This document shows positions 26,008-32,947 of a DNA stretch of 39,929 nucleotides, one piece after another (the stretch's first letter is position 1; every line of letters starts with the position of its first letter). The DNA lies in the NCBI GenBank assembly GCA_017429265.1, contig JAFRPG010000097.1, positions 1-39,929 on the forward strand. Reading direction: 5' to 3'. Made by a program: the position numbers and the translations under genes. The stretch comes from Clostridia bacterium (GTDB lineage Bacteria > Bacillota > Clostridia > Christensenellales > Aristaeellaceae). The notes below the pieces were generated by a model that did not search any database, was not told the DNA's origin, and saw nothing but the letters and a program-made list of their open reading frames with translations.

Positions 26008-26034
26008 AAAAAGAGCCCCGCGGCAAGCGCGGGA
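26008..26034 (-). terminator. Terminator of the ZorAB-like operon
   Basis: On the minus strand CCCGCG-CTTGC-CGCGGGG is followed by CTCTTTTTCG, shortly after the stop of the third gene. Confidence 0.75.
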
Positions 26035-26052
26035 CCCGTGCGGTCTCCGATG

Positions 26053-26511
26053 TCATTCCACCCGCAGCGGAAGGCTGTCCTCCCGGCCCCAGAGCCGCCA
26101 GCTGACCGTGGCGGAACGCCTGGCGCCGGCATTGACGCGCGAGAGGACCGTGATCTCGATCTCCCCGTCGGTGCGGGCCTCGATGCGGATCGGCTCGTTG
26201 CGGCTGACCATGGCGATATCGCCCGGGGCCTGGGAAATGCTGGCCTGCACCATCTCCAGCGGGGCGAAGGTCGTGTTGCTCACCCCGATGCGCCACGAAT
26301 AGAAGACGTAGCCGGAGATGTCCCCGAGGTCCTCCCCGCCGCCGTAAACGATCTGGTCGTTGATCCGGCTGAAGGTCACGGGATCATCCGAAGCGTTGCG
26401 GACGGACGCGCCGAGGCTGTTCACCCGCACGTCGCAGGTCAGGAAGAGGTAGCCCGTCACAATCAGGCATACCCCAAAGATCACGGCCAGGGACAGGGCA
26501 GCATATTTCAC
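26053..26511 (-). CDS. Unknown small membrane-anchored protein, third gene of the ZorAB-like operon
   Basis: A 152-residue protein with one N-terminal hydrophobic helix (residues 4-25, AALSLAVIFGVCLIVTGYLF) and a predicted beta-rich domain outside the membrane. I recognise no family. It starts 18 bases after the ZorB-like stop and ends before a terminator, so it is the last gene of a three-gene operon with the motor pair. The ribosome site GGAGG precedes the ATG. It does not resemble ZorC, ZorD or ZorE. A role as a partner of the motor at the cell surface is an inference from position only. Confidence 0.75.
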   Translation of the reverse strand: MKYAALSLAVIFGVCLIVTGYLFLTCDVRVNSLGASVRNASDDPVTFSRINDQIVYGGGEDLGDISGYVFYSWRIGVSNTTFAPLEMVQASISQAPGDIAMVSRNEPIRIEARTDGEIEITVLSRVNAGARRSATVSWRLWGREDSLPLRVE

Positions 26512-26529
26512 GCGGAGGTCTCCTCCCGG

Positions 26530-27549
26530 TCAGGGCTGGGTGGGGTCCTGGATCTGGTAAGCGCCGGGACCATAGTTCTGCTTGAGCAGGGTGTTCATCT
26601 GCTGGATCATCTCGGCGTCGCGCAGGGTGAACTTGAACACGACGCGGCGGGACTGTGTGGGATTTTCGACGGTCGTGCCGTCGTAGAACACGGGATCGGA
26701 CGAGGAGCGGCCCTTGGCGGTCAGCAGGCTCTGCAGGCGTTCTACTTCAGCCTCGGTGTGGCCGGCGCTGTACATGGTCAGGCAGTACTCGGCCACGGCG
26801 AGGGCGCGGTTCTGGCTCAGCCGCAGGTTCTTGAGATAGGTGCCGCTGGAGTCCGTGTGGCCCTCGATGATGATCTCGCCAACATAGCTGCTGTACTTGG
26901 GCTGCATCAGCACCTCGAGGTAGACCGGCAGGAACTGGTTGAGCATCGTCTTGCCGTCGGCGCGGATGTCGGCGCTATTGACGTCGAAGAAGACGGAGCT
27001 GCCGAGGGTGATGTTGCCGTTCTGGTCGACGACAGCGGGAATGCGGTTGGCGCTCATGGCGTCGGAGAGTTCCCGGATGATCTCGGGCCGCACGCCGACC
27101 AGGGCGGTGAGTTCCTCGCTCTTCTGGCTGAGCAGGCCCTGCATCCGCTCGATCTCCTTCTTCTGCGCCTTGAGGGAGATGTTCGCCTCGTCGAGTTCCT
27201 GCTGCTTGCCGATGAGGATGATGGTCTGGGCGGCCAGTTCGCCCTCCTTGGCGCCCAGGGCGATGCGGATCTCCTTGAGCTCGGCGTTCTTGCTGTCGAG
27301 TTCCTGCTGCTTGCCGAGGAGGATGATGGTCTGGGCGGCCAGCTCGTCCTCCTTCAGGCCGAGATCGAGGCGGGCACGCTCCAGTTCCGCCTCCTGGATG
27401 CGAATCTGCGTGCCGTAGTTGTACAGCGAATAGACGAGGAACAGCACGAAAACCATGACCAGGCCGGCCATGATATCGGAATAGCTGATCCAGCTCGAGC
27501 CTCCGCCGCCACGGCCGGCCCGGCGGTTGTGCGCCTGCTGCCGTGCCAT
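26530..27549 (-). CDS. ZorB/MotB-like stator subunit with OmpA domain
   Basis: A 339-residue protein: basic N-terminus, one membrane helix starting SYSDIMAGLVMVF with Asp25 at the place of the proton-carrying Asp of ZorB/MotB, a heptad-rich coiled coil (residues about 50-150), then an OmpA-like peptidoglycan-binding domain (175-325) with IIIEGHTDSSG and NLRLSQNRALAV. The coiled coil contains a 35-residue (five-heptad) near-perfect duplication, ELAAQTIIL-GKQQELD. Its ATG lies 2 bases after the stop of the ZorA-like gene, with the ribosome site inside that gene. It should anchor a proton-driven motor to the cell wall. Confidence 0.88.
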   Translation of the reverse strand: MARQQAHNRRAGRGGGGSSWISYSDIMAGLVMVFVLFLVYSLYNYGTQIRIQEAELERARLDLGLKEDELAAQTIILLGKQQELDSKNAELKEIRIALGAKEGELAAQTIILIGKQQELDEANISLKAQKKEIERMQGLLSQKSEELTALVGVRPEIIRELSDAMSANRIPAVVDQNGNITLGSSVFFDVNSADIRADGKTMLNQFLPVYLEVLMQPKYSSYVGEIIIEGHTDSSGTYLKNLRLSQNRALAVAEYCLTMYSAGHTEAEVERLQSLLTAKGRSSSDPVFYDGTTVENPTQSRRVVFKFTLRDAEMIQQMNTLLKQNYGPGAYQIQDPTQP

Positions 27550-27551
27550 GC

Positions 27552-29123
27552 TCAGGCCTCCCCGCGGTCAGCGGACGCGCCGCGCTCGATGGCCTCCTGC
27601 AGGCCGTGGACGGTCTTCTGCAGGTCGCTCAGGGCCGCCGCCGTGGCGCCGCTGGTGCCGTCGGCGGGAAGGGACGCGGCATGCCGGCCGAGCAGGGCCG
27701 TCAGCTCCTGCATGCTCCGGTTGAAGGCTCCGAGGCCGGAGGAAATGGCGTCCACCCGGGCGGTCAGGGCGCTGCAGCCGTCGGAGAGCGCCCGGCTCTC
27801 CCGGTCGGCGGTCTCGCGCAGCTCGCTGTTCACCGCGTTGGCCTGCTGGGCAAAGGTGTTCAGCCGCTGGGCCAAGCTCTCCTGCTCACGCTTCAGGGAG
27901 GCGAGCAGCGCCGCCTGGTCCTTCGCGGCGGCCTGCATGCTGCCGAGCAGGTCCACGGCGCTCTTCTCAAAGCTCACGTCGCGCTGGCGGGTGCGGGAGA
28001 GCTCGTCGAGATAGTTCTGGAAGCCGGTGATGATCTCGCCGGACAGGCTGTGCAGCCGCCCCACGTCCTGGGTGATGACCTGGGTCGCGTCGAGGGTGGC
28101 CTGGACGCGCTCGAGGGAGAGCTGCTCCTGGCGGTTGATCTCGCTCAGGGTCTGGCCCAGCTGGAGGTAGGAGGTATTCAGGGACTCGCTCATCTGCGCG
28201 ACGAACATGTCGGCCACGCGAGCCATGCCGTCGATCTGGGCCTGGGTGGCGTTCATCAGGAAGGCGTCCATCGTGGCCGCCACGGGGTGCAGGGCGCGTC
28301 CAACGGCCAGCTCGATGGAGTTGGCCATGCGCCCAGTGACGTTCTCCGTCACCTCGCCGAGGAGGTGGTTGCGGTCCTGGTTCTGGCAGATCAGCTGCAC
28401 GTCGTTGTCCAGCGGGCGCTTCATGGCCAGCTGGGCAAAGGAGTCGGAGAAGTCGTCGATCGTCCGGTAGGAGGATCCCTGGGCGATGCGGTTGAGCATA
28501 TTGAACACGAGGGAGCAGCTGACGCCGGCCACCGAGGTGCCGAAGGCGTAGCCCATGCCCTCGAGCAGGGTGCGGATGCCGTTCATCATCCGGTCGCTGT
28601 TGGAGATGTCGAGGCCGGACAGGCCCTGCACCATGCCCATGAAGGTGCCGAGGATGCCCAGGGAGGTCAGCAGCGTGGGGATCAGCTCCGCCAACTGGGC
28701 GTTGCCCGGGCCGTGGGTGACGGTGTCGTCGTTGATGTAGTCGTCCACGTTGCAGGGAAGGCCGCGGTGGTCCAGCTGCTCCGCGTTGAGCAGGAAGCGC
28801 TGCCAGCAGCCCTTCAGGCGCTTGCCCATGAAGCGGCTGTCCTGCCAGATCGTGTTGATGTTGTCCTGGCCGGCGTAGTCCTCGAGGGTGCGGATGGCCT
28901 TCTTCATCGACCGCGTGGTGCTCCACAGCGGGATCAGGCACTTGAACACGCCGATCACGGCGACGGCCGCGATGGCGGCGTAGACGAGCCAGTTGAAGAT
29001 CCCGGGCAGCATGTTCGTCACCTGTCCGAGAAAACCGGCTGCTCCGCCCGCAGGCGAAACGGTCGGCGGGGTCTCCGCCGCGGCTTCGAGAGTGGTGGTG
29101 ACGACCGGATAATACGTCGGCAT
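27552..29123 (-). CDS. ZorA/MotA/ExbB-like proton-channel protein with long helical tail
   Basis: A 523-residue membrane protein: one helix near residues 41-65, then two more with the MotA/TolQ/ExbB signature (LIPTLLTSLGILGTFMGMVQGL at 148-169 and YAFGTSVAGVSCSLVFNML at 192-210). The remaining ~300 residues are predicted to be helical, rich in Gln, Glu and Leu, like the long cytoplasmic tail of ZorA of the Zorya anti-phage system. GAGGAGGAG precedes the ATG. With the OmpA/MotB partner next to it, it should form a stator. No Zorya helicase or nuclease gene is nearby, so defence is only one option. Confidence 0.88.
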   Translation of the reverse strand: MPTYYPVVTTTLEAAAETPPTVSPAGGAAGFLGQVTNMLPGIFNWLVYAAIAAVAVIGVFKCLIPLWSTTRSMKKAIRTLEDYAGQDNINTIWQDSRFMGKRLKGCWQRFLLNAEQLDHRGLPCNVDDYINDDTVTHGPGNAQLAELIPTLLTSLGILGTFMGMVQGLSGLDISNSDRMMNGIRTLLEGMGYAFGTSVAGVSCSLVFNMLNRIAQGSSYRTIDDFSDSFAQLAMKRPLDNDVQLICQNQDRNHLLGEVTENVTGRMANSIELAVGRALHPVAATMDAFLMNATQAQIDGMARVADMFVAQMSESLNTSYLQLGQTLSEINRQEQLSLERVQATLDATQVITQDVGRLHSLSGEIITGFQNYLDELSRTRQRDVSFEKSAVDLLGSMQAAAKDQAALLASLKREQESLAQRLNTFAQQANAVNSELRETADRESRALSDGCSALTARVDAISSGLGAFNRSMQELTALLGRHAASLPADGTSGATAAALSDLQKTVHGLQEAIERGASADRGEA

Positions 29124-29149
29124 GATGCTCCTCCTCCCCCATGAGGTTG

Positions 29150-29178
29150 GTTCTATCAGTTTACATGAAAATCGTCAA
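29150..29178 (-). promoter_or_regulatory. Weak candidate promoter of the ZorAB-like operon
   Basis: On the minus strand TTGACG and TAGAAC are spaced by 17 bases, 27 bases before the start codon. The whole stretch 29160-29390 is AT-rich compared with its neighbours and holds other possible boxes. No clear promoter for the divergent synthase gene was found there. Confidence 0.35.
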
Positions 29179-29397
29179 AAAGTCTACTGTCAATTGTAAC
29201 AATCGCGCAATAATTTTGACGCGAACGGCGGCTCCGGAGAGCCTGTCACCCATCAAACGGGGCAAGGTTTGTTTTTCTTCCGTATTCAATGAAACAACGG
29301 CAGGAATATGCATCGGAAGGTCGAAAATATTCAGTTGGTTTATTCCCATTCATTTCATTCATCGGCAGCCCATCATCACATCGAAGGAGGAGCACCC

Positions 29398-30630
29398 ATG
29401 GAGCAACAGACACCCCGCCGGATCACGTGCTTCGAGGATACGCCTGAGTATCAGCAGTTCGAGGCGCGGCGTGAACAGCTGATTTCGGCGGACAATCCTT
29501 ACTTCATCATCCACGATTCCCCCCTGACCGACACCTCCCTGATGGACGGAAAGCGCGTCCTGAACTTCGGCAGCTACAACTACGCCGCCATGTCCGGGCG
29601 TCCGGAGGTCAACGAGGCCGCCATCGAGGCCATCCGCAAGTACGGCACCTCGGCCTCCGGCAGCCGCCTGCTCGCCGGCGAGAAGACCCTGAGCCAGGAG
29701 CTCGAGCGCGAGATCGCGGACTGGAAGCACACCGAGGAGGCCCTCGTGCTGGTCGGCGGCCACTCCACCAACGTCACCTTTGTGGGCAACTTCTGCGGCG
29801 TGGGCGACCTGATCGTGTACGACGCCCTGATCCACAACTCCGTGGCCGAGGGCTGCAAGCTCTCCGGCGCGACGGCCCGCCCCTTCCCGCACAACGACCC
29901 CGACGCCCTCCGCCGCATCCTCTCCACCCGCCGCGACAAGTTCAGCAAGGTGCTGATCTGCATCGAGGGCGCCTACTCCATGGACGGCGACATCGCGCCC
30001 GTGCCGGAGTTCGTGGCCGTGAAGAAGGAGTTCGGCTGCTTCCTGATGGTCGACGAGGCGCACTCTTCCTGCGTGCTCGGCGAGCACGGCGGCGGCGTGG
30101 ACGAGTACTTCGGCCTGGCGCCCGACGACATCGATATCAAGATGGGCACCCTCTCCAAGGGCCCCGGCGCATGCGGCGGCTACCTGGCCGGCTCCCGCGC
30201 CCTCATCGAATACCTGCGCTACAGCCTGCCGGGCTTTGTCTTCTCGGTGGGCATCGCGCCGCCCCTGGCCGCGGCGGCCCTGACCGCCATCCGCCTGGTC
30301 CGCCACGAGCCGTCCGTCATGGCCAATCTGCACCGCAACATCGACTTCTTTGTGAAGAACGCGAAGGCGCGCGGCATGAACACCTGCCTGGCCGGCGGCA
30401 CCGCGATCATCCCGATCCTGGTGGGCAGCGATGAGGATACGTTGAAGCTGTCGACGATGATGCGCGACAAGGGCGTCTTCGTGCCCCCGGCCATCTATCC
30501 GGCCGTCCCGCGCGGCGAGGGCAGACTGCGCTTCTGCGTGACCTCCGCCCACAAGCCCGAGCAGATCGAGGAGGCCCTCGATGCCCTGGAGGAGTGCTGC
30601 CGCGAGTGCGGGATCAAGCTCCCGGGCTGA
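29398..30630 (+). CDS. Alpha-oxoamine synthase-family PLP enzyme
   Basis: A 410-residue fold-type I PLP enzyme of the group containing KBL, AONS (BioF), 5-aminolevulinate synthase and serine palmitoyltransferase, which condense an amino acid with an acyl-CoA. FGSYNYAAMSGRPEV, GTSASGSRLLAGE, VDEAHSSCVLGEHGGG and the PLP lysine K254 in GTLSKGPGACGGY are all present. No biotin, haem or sphingolipid genes are next to it, so the substrate cannot be assigned. The start is set by GAAGGAGGAG upstream. It is transcribed alone, divergent from the ZorAB-like operon, and ends at a strong terminator. Confidence 0.92.
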   Translation: MEQQTPRRITCFEDTPEYQQFEARREQLISADNPYFIIHDSPLTDTSLMDGKRVLNFGSYNYAAMSGRPEVNEAAIEAIRKYGTSASGSRLLAGEKTLSQELEREIADWKHTEEALVLVGGHSTNVTFVGNFCGVGDLIVYDALIHNSVAEGCKLSGATARPFPHNDPDALRRILSTRRDKFSKVLICIEGAYSMDGDIAPVPEFVAVKKEFGCFLMVDEAHSSCVLGEHGGGVDEYFGLAPDDIDIKMGTLSKGPGACGGYLAGSRALIEYLRYSLPGFVFSVGIAPPLAAAALTAIRLVRHEPSVMANLHRNIDFFVKNAKARGMNTCLAGGTAIIPILVGSDEDTLKLSTMMRDKGVFVPPAIYPAVPRGEGRLRFCVTSAHKPEQIEEALDALEECCRECGIKLPG

Positions 30631-30648
30631 CAAATCCGTTCTTTCACA

Positions 30649-30685
30649 AAGCCCCTCTGCCGCTGTGTGTGGCAGAGGGGCTTTT
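30649..30685 (+). terminator. Terminator after the oxoamine synthase
   Basis: A 13 bp stem AAGCCCCTCTGCC/GGCAGAGGGGCTT with a short loop is followed by TTCCTGGTTTTTT. Confidence 0.85.
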
Positions 30686-30731
30686 CCTGGTTTTTTACGT
30701 TTTTGTCGGAGAGAATTTCGCTGATAAAGGT

Positions 30732-30947
30732 ATGCGCCTGTGGGCGCACCAGAGGGCTTTCCGATCGCCCTCTGGACTCCTTCGGCGCCGTCCCGTTAAA
30801 TCATTCTTGGGGAATTGTCAGGTTTTTGATGGAATGCCAGGCTATGCTCTCAGCCTTACCCGAAAACTAACAAGAAAGAGACGGCCCCGAAGGGTCCAGG
30901 GGCGATCGGAAAGCCCCTGGCGCGCTCCGCAGAGCGCGAACCCCTCC
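30732..30947. repeat. Dispersed palindromic repeat, copy B (complete, subtype 1)
   Basis: This copy is complete. Its arms at 30754-30792 and 30880-30915 are inverted copies of each other (both begin GGGCTTTCCGATCGCCC when read inward), and each arm is bordered outside by a small GC hairpin (GCGCCTGTGGGCGC on the left, GCGCTCCGCAGAGCGC on the right). The ~87-base centre is less GC-rich. Bases 30761-30947 match 1-186 of the window. It lies between two convergent genes. No protein is encoded, so it is a non-autonomous, MITE- or REP-like element. Confidence 0.88.
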
Positions 30948-30988
30948 GAATTTTCCGTGAAGAGCCAGTTTTCAGCGGAGAATGGGCG

Positions 30989-31040
30989 GCAGCCCCGGAT
31001 CGATCGGAAAGCCCCTGGCGCGCTCCGCAGAGCGCGGACC
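30989..31040. repeat. Solo right end of the palindromic repeat (subtype 2)
   Basis: From GATCGGAAAGCCCC onward this matches the right end of copies A and B, including the GCGCTCCGCAGAGCGC hairpin. The inner flank is different (GCAGCCCCGGATC instead of the arm of subtype 1) and is the exact inverse of 39762-39786. It appears to be half of a second subtype. Bases 30948-31080 otherwise show no gene. Confidence 0.75.
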
Positions 31041-31080
31041 CTTTCTCAAATGGTTTGAACCGCCTTGCGAAGAGTCCGGA

Positions 31081-32787
31081 TCAGTCCGACTGCAGGGCGT
31101 CGTAGCCCTCCTCTCCGGTGCGGACGCGGATGACGTTCTCCACATCCTGCACGAAGATCTTGCCGTCGCCGATGTGGCCGGTATGGAGCACCGAGCGGGC
31201 CGTATCGATCACCTGGCGCACAGGCACCTTGCTGACCACGATGTCGACCTGCACCTTGGGCAGGAGGGTGACCTCCACGGGTGTGCCGCGGTAGTACTCG
31301 GGCTTGCCCTTCTGCGCGCCGTAGCCCATGACGTTGCTCACGGTCATGCCGGTGATGCCGATGCCGTTCATCGCGCTCTTGAGGCTCTCCAGGCTGGAGG
31401 GACGGCAGATGATCTGCACCCTCGTGTAGACCGGCGCGTCGGGCGCCTTCTCCTTCACGCGGTGCGGTTCCTCCGCGGCCTCATACGCCGCAGCGGGCAC
31501 AGGCGCGGCCGCCTCCTCGACCAGACTGCCGTCCGGAAGGATCGCGAAGCCGGAGTAGGCGGTGACCAGACCGTGTTCGGAGCGGTCCATGCCGACGGCT
31601 TCCTCCTCGGCGCCGGCGCGCAGGCCGATGGTCTTTTTGATCAGGGTGAAGACAATGGTGATCACGACCGCCGTCCAGGCGATGGTGGCCAGCACGCCGA
31701 GGCACTGGACCCCGAGGAAGCGGAACCCGCCGCCGTAGAAGAGGCCCTTCTCCGTGGATACGCCGGTGGCGAAGAAGCCGGTCAAGACCGTGCCGAGGCA
31801 GCCGCACACGCCGTGCACGGAGATCGCGCCGACCGGGTCGTCGATCTTCGCGACCTTGTCGAAGAAGGCCACACTCACCACCACCGCGAGGCCGCAGCAG
31901 ATGCCGATGACGGCCGCGCCGAAGGGATCCACCGCGTCGCAGCCCGCCGTGATGCCGACCAGGCCGGCCAAGGCCGCGTTGAAGGTCATGGACACGTCCG
32001 GCTTGCCGTAGCGGATCCAGGTGAAGCCCATGGTCACGAGCGTGGCCAGAGCCGCCGCGAGGTTCGTGTTGAAGAACACCAGGCCGGCGGAGAGGATCTG
32101 CTCTTCACTGTCCATGCCCAGGGTGGATGCACCGTTGAAGCCGAACCAGCAGAACCAGAGGATGAACACGCCGAGGGCCGCGATGGAGAGGTTGTGGCCG
32201 AGGATGGCCTTCGGCTTGCCGTCCTTGTCATACTTGCCGATGCGCGGGCCGAGGATCTTCGCGCCGACCAGGGCGCAGACACCGCCGACCATATGCACGG
32301 CCGTGGAGCCGGCAAAGTCATGGAAGCCCATCTGTGTCAGCCAGCCGCCGCCCCAGATCCAGTGGCCGGAGACGGGGTAGATGAACAGGGAGATCGCCGC
32401 AGAGTAGATACAGTAGGCGGAAAACTTCGTGCGCTCCGCCATGGCGCCGGAGACGATCGTGGCGGAAGTGGCGCAGAAGACGGTCTGGAAGATGGCGTAG
32501 GCCCACAGCGGCACGCCGTAGCCCTGCAGGACCGTGCTGTAGTCCCCCATGATGAAGGGGTCGATCCAGCCGAAGAGCGCCGTGCCGGTGCCGAACATGA
32601 TGCCGAAGCCGAACAGCCAGTACAGCGGAGTCCCGATGCAGAAGTCCATCAGGTTCTTCATCAGGATGTTGCCGGTGTTCTTGGCCCGGGTGAAGCCGGC
32701 CTCGCACATGGCGAAGCCCGCCTGCATAAAGAAGACCAGTGCCGCACCGAGCAGGACCCAGATCGTGTTGGAGGAAGAGTACGTCAT
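31081..32787 (-). CDS. Ammonium transporter fused to a PII regulatory domain (Amt-GlnK)
   Basis: A 568-residue two-domain protein. Residues 1 to ~405 form an Amt/Mep/Rh channel of about eleven helices, with the twin pore histidines in GSTAVHMVGG and AISVHGVCG, and GFGIMFGTG and WFGFNGAS blocks. After a linker of about 60 Ala/Glu/Pro-rich residues, the last ~105 residues are a PII protein: VQIICRPSSLESLKSAM, the T-loop YGAQKGKPEYYRGTPVEV with the conserved Tyr, and GDGKIFVQDVENVIRVRTGE. The PII part may gate the channel in response to ATP/ADP and 2-oxoglutarate. The start at 32787 is chosen for AAAGGA upstream. Confidence 0.95.
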   Translation of the reverse strand: MTYSSSNTIWVLLGAALVFFMQAGFAMCEAGFTRAKNTGNILMKNLMDFCIGTPLYWLFGFGIMFGTGTALFGWIDPFIMGDYSTVLQGYGVPLWAYAIFQTVFCATSATIVSGAMAERTKFSAYCIYSAAISLFIYPVSGHWIWGGGWLTQMGFHDFAGSTAVHMVGGVCALVGAKILGPRIGKYDKDGKPKAILGHNLSIAALGVFILWFCWFGFNGASTLGMDSEEQILSAGLVFFNTNLAAALATLVTMGFTWIRYGKPDVSMTFNAALAGLVGITAGCDAVDPFGAAVIGICCGLAVVVSVAFFDKVAKIDDPVGAISVHGVCGCLGTVLTGFFATGVSTEKGLFYGGGFRFLGVQCLGVLATIAWTAVVITIVFTLIKKTIGLRAGAEEEAVGMDRSEHGLVTAYSGFAILPDGSLVEEAAAPVPAAAYEAAEEPHRVKEKAPDAPVYTRVQIICRPSSLESLKSAMNGIGITGMTVSNVMGYGAQKGKPEYYRGTPVEVTLLPKVQVDIVVSKVPVRQVIDTARSVLHTGHIGDGKIFVQDVENVIRVRTGEEGYDALQSD

Positions 32788-32820
32788 ACAGATCACGTTC
32801 CTTTCCGAATGGTTTTCCGG

Positions 32821-32881
32821 CAAAGAAAAGGCGCAGGGGTGTTCCGCGGGCTTTCACCCGTCGGCACACCCTTGCGCCTTG
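32821..32881 (-). terminator. Intrinsic terminator in the amt leader
   Basis: On the minus strand AAGGCGCAAGGGTGT pairs with ACACCCCTGCGCCTT across a structured loop (inner GGG/CCC hairpin) and is followed by TTTCTTTG. It lies downstream of a good promoter (32895-32923) and upstream of the amt start, so it may be an attenuator. If that promoter is not used, it simply ends the upstream operon. Confidence 0.8.
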
Positions 32882-32894
32882 CTGGAATGTTGGC

Positions 32895-32923
32895 ATTTTA
32901 CGATGAGGATCCCCGTTTGTCAA
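32895..32923 (-). promoter_or_regulatory. Promoter of amt-PII gene
   Basis: On the minus strand a perfect TTGACA and TAAAAT are separated by 17 bases, in the gap after the methyltransferase-phosphatase gene and ~108 bases before the amt start. Confidence 0.8.
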
Positions 32924-32947
32924 GGGGCAGAACAATCAAAGAACAAT

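Noticed and set aside
26053..26511. Third gene of the motor operon as ZorC, ZorD or ZorE
   Set aside because: Too short, membrane-anchored and beta-rich; it lacks EH-signature, helicase or HNH motifs.
32840..32870. ANTAR-target double hairpin in the amt leader
   Set aside because: The inner hairpin has a six-base loop TGAAAG, which lacks the A1/G4 pattern of ANTAR-bound RNAs, and no second such hairpin was found.
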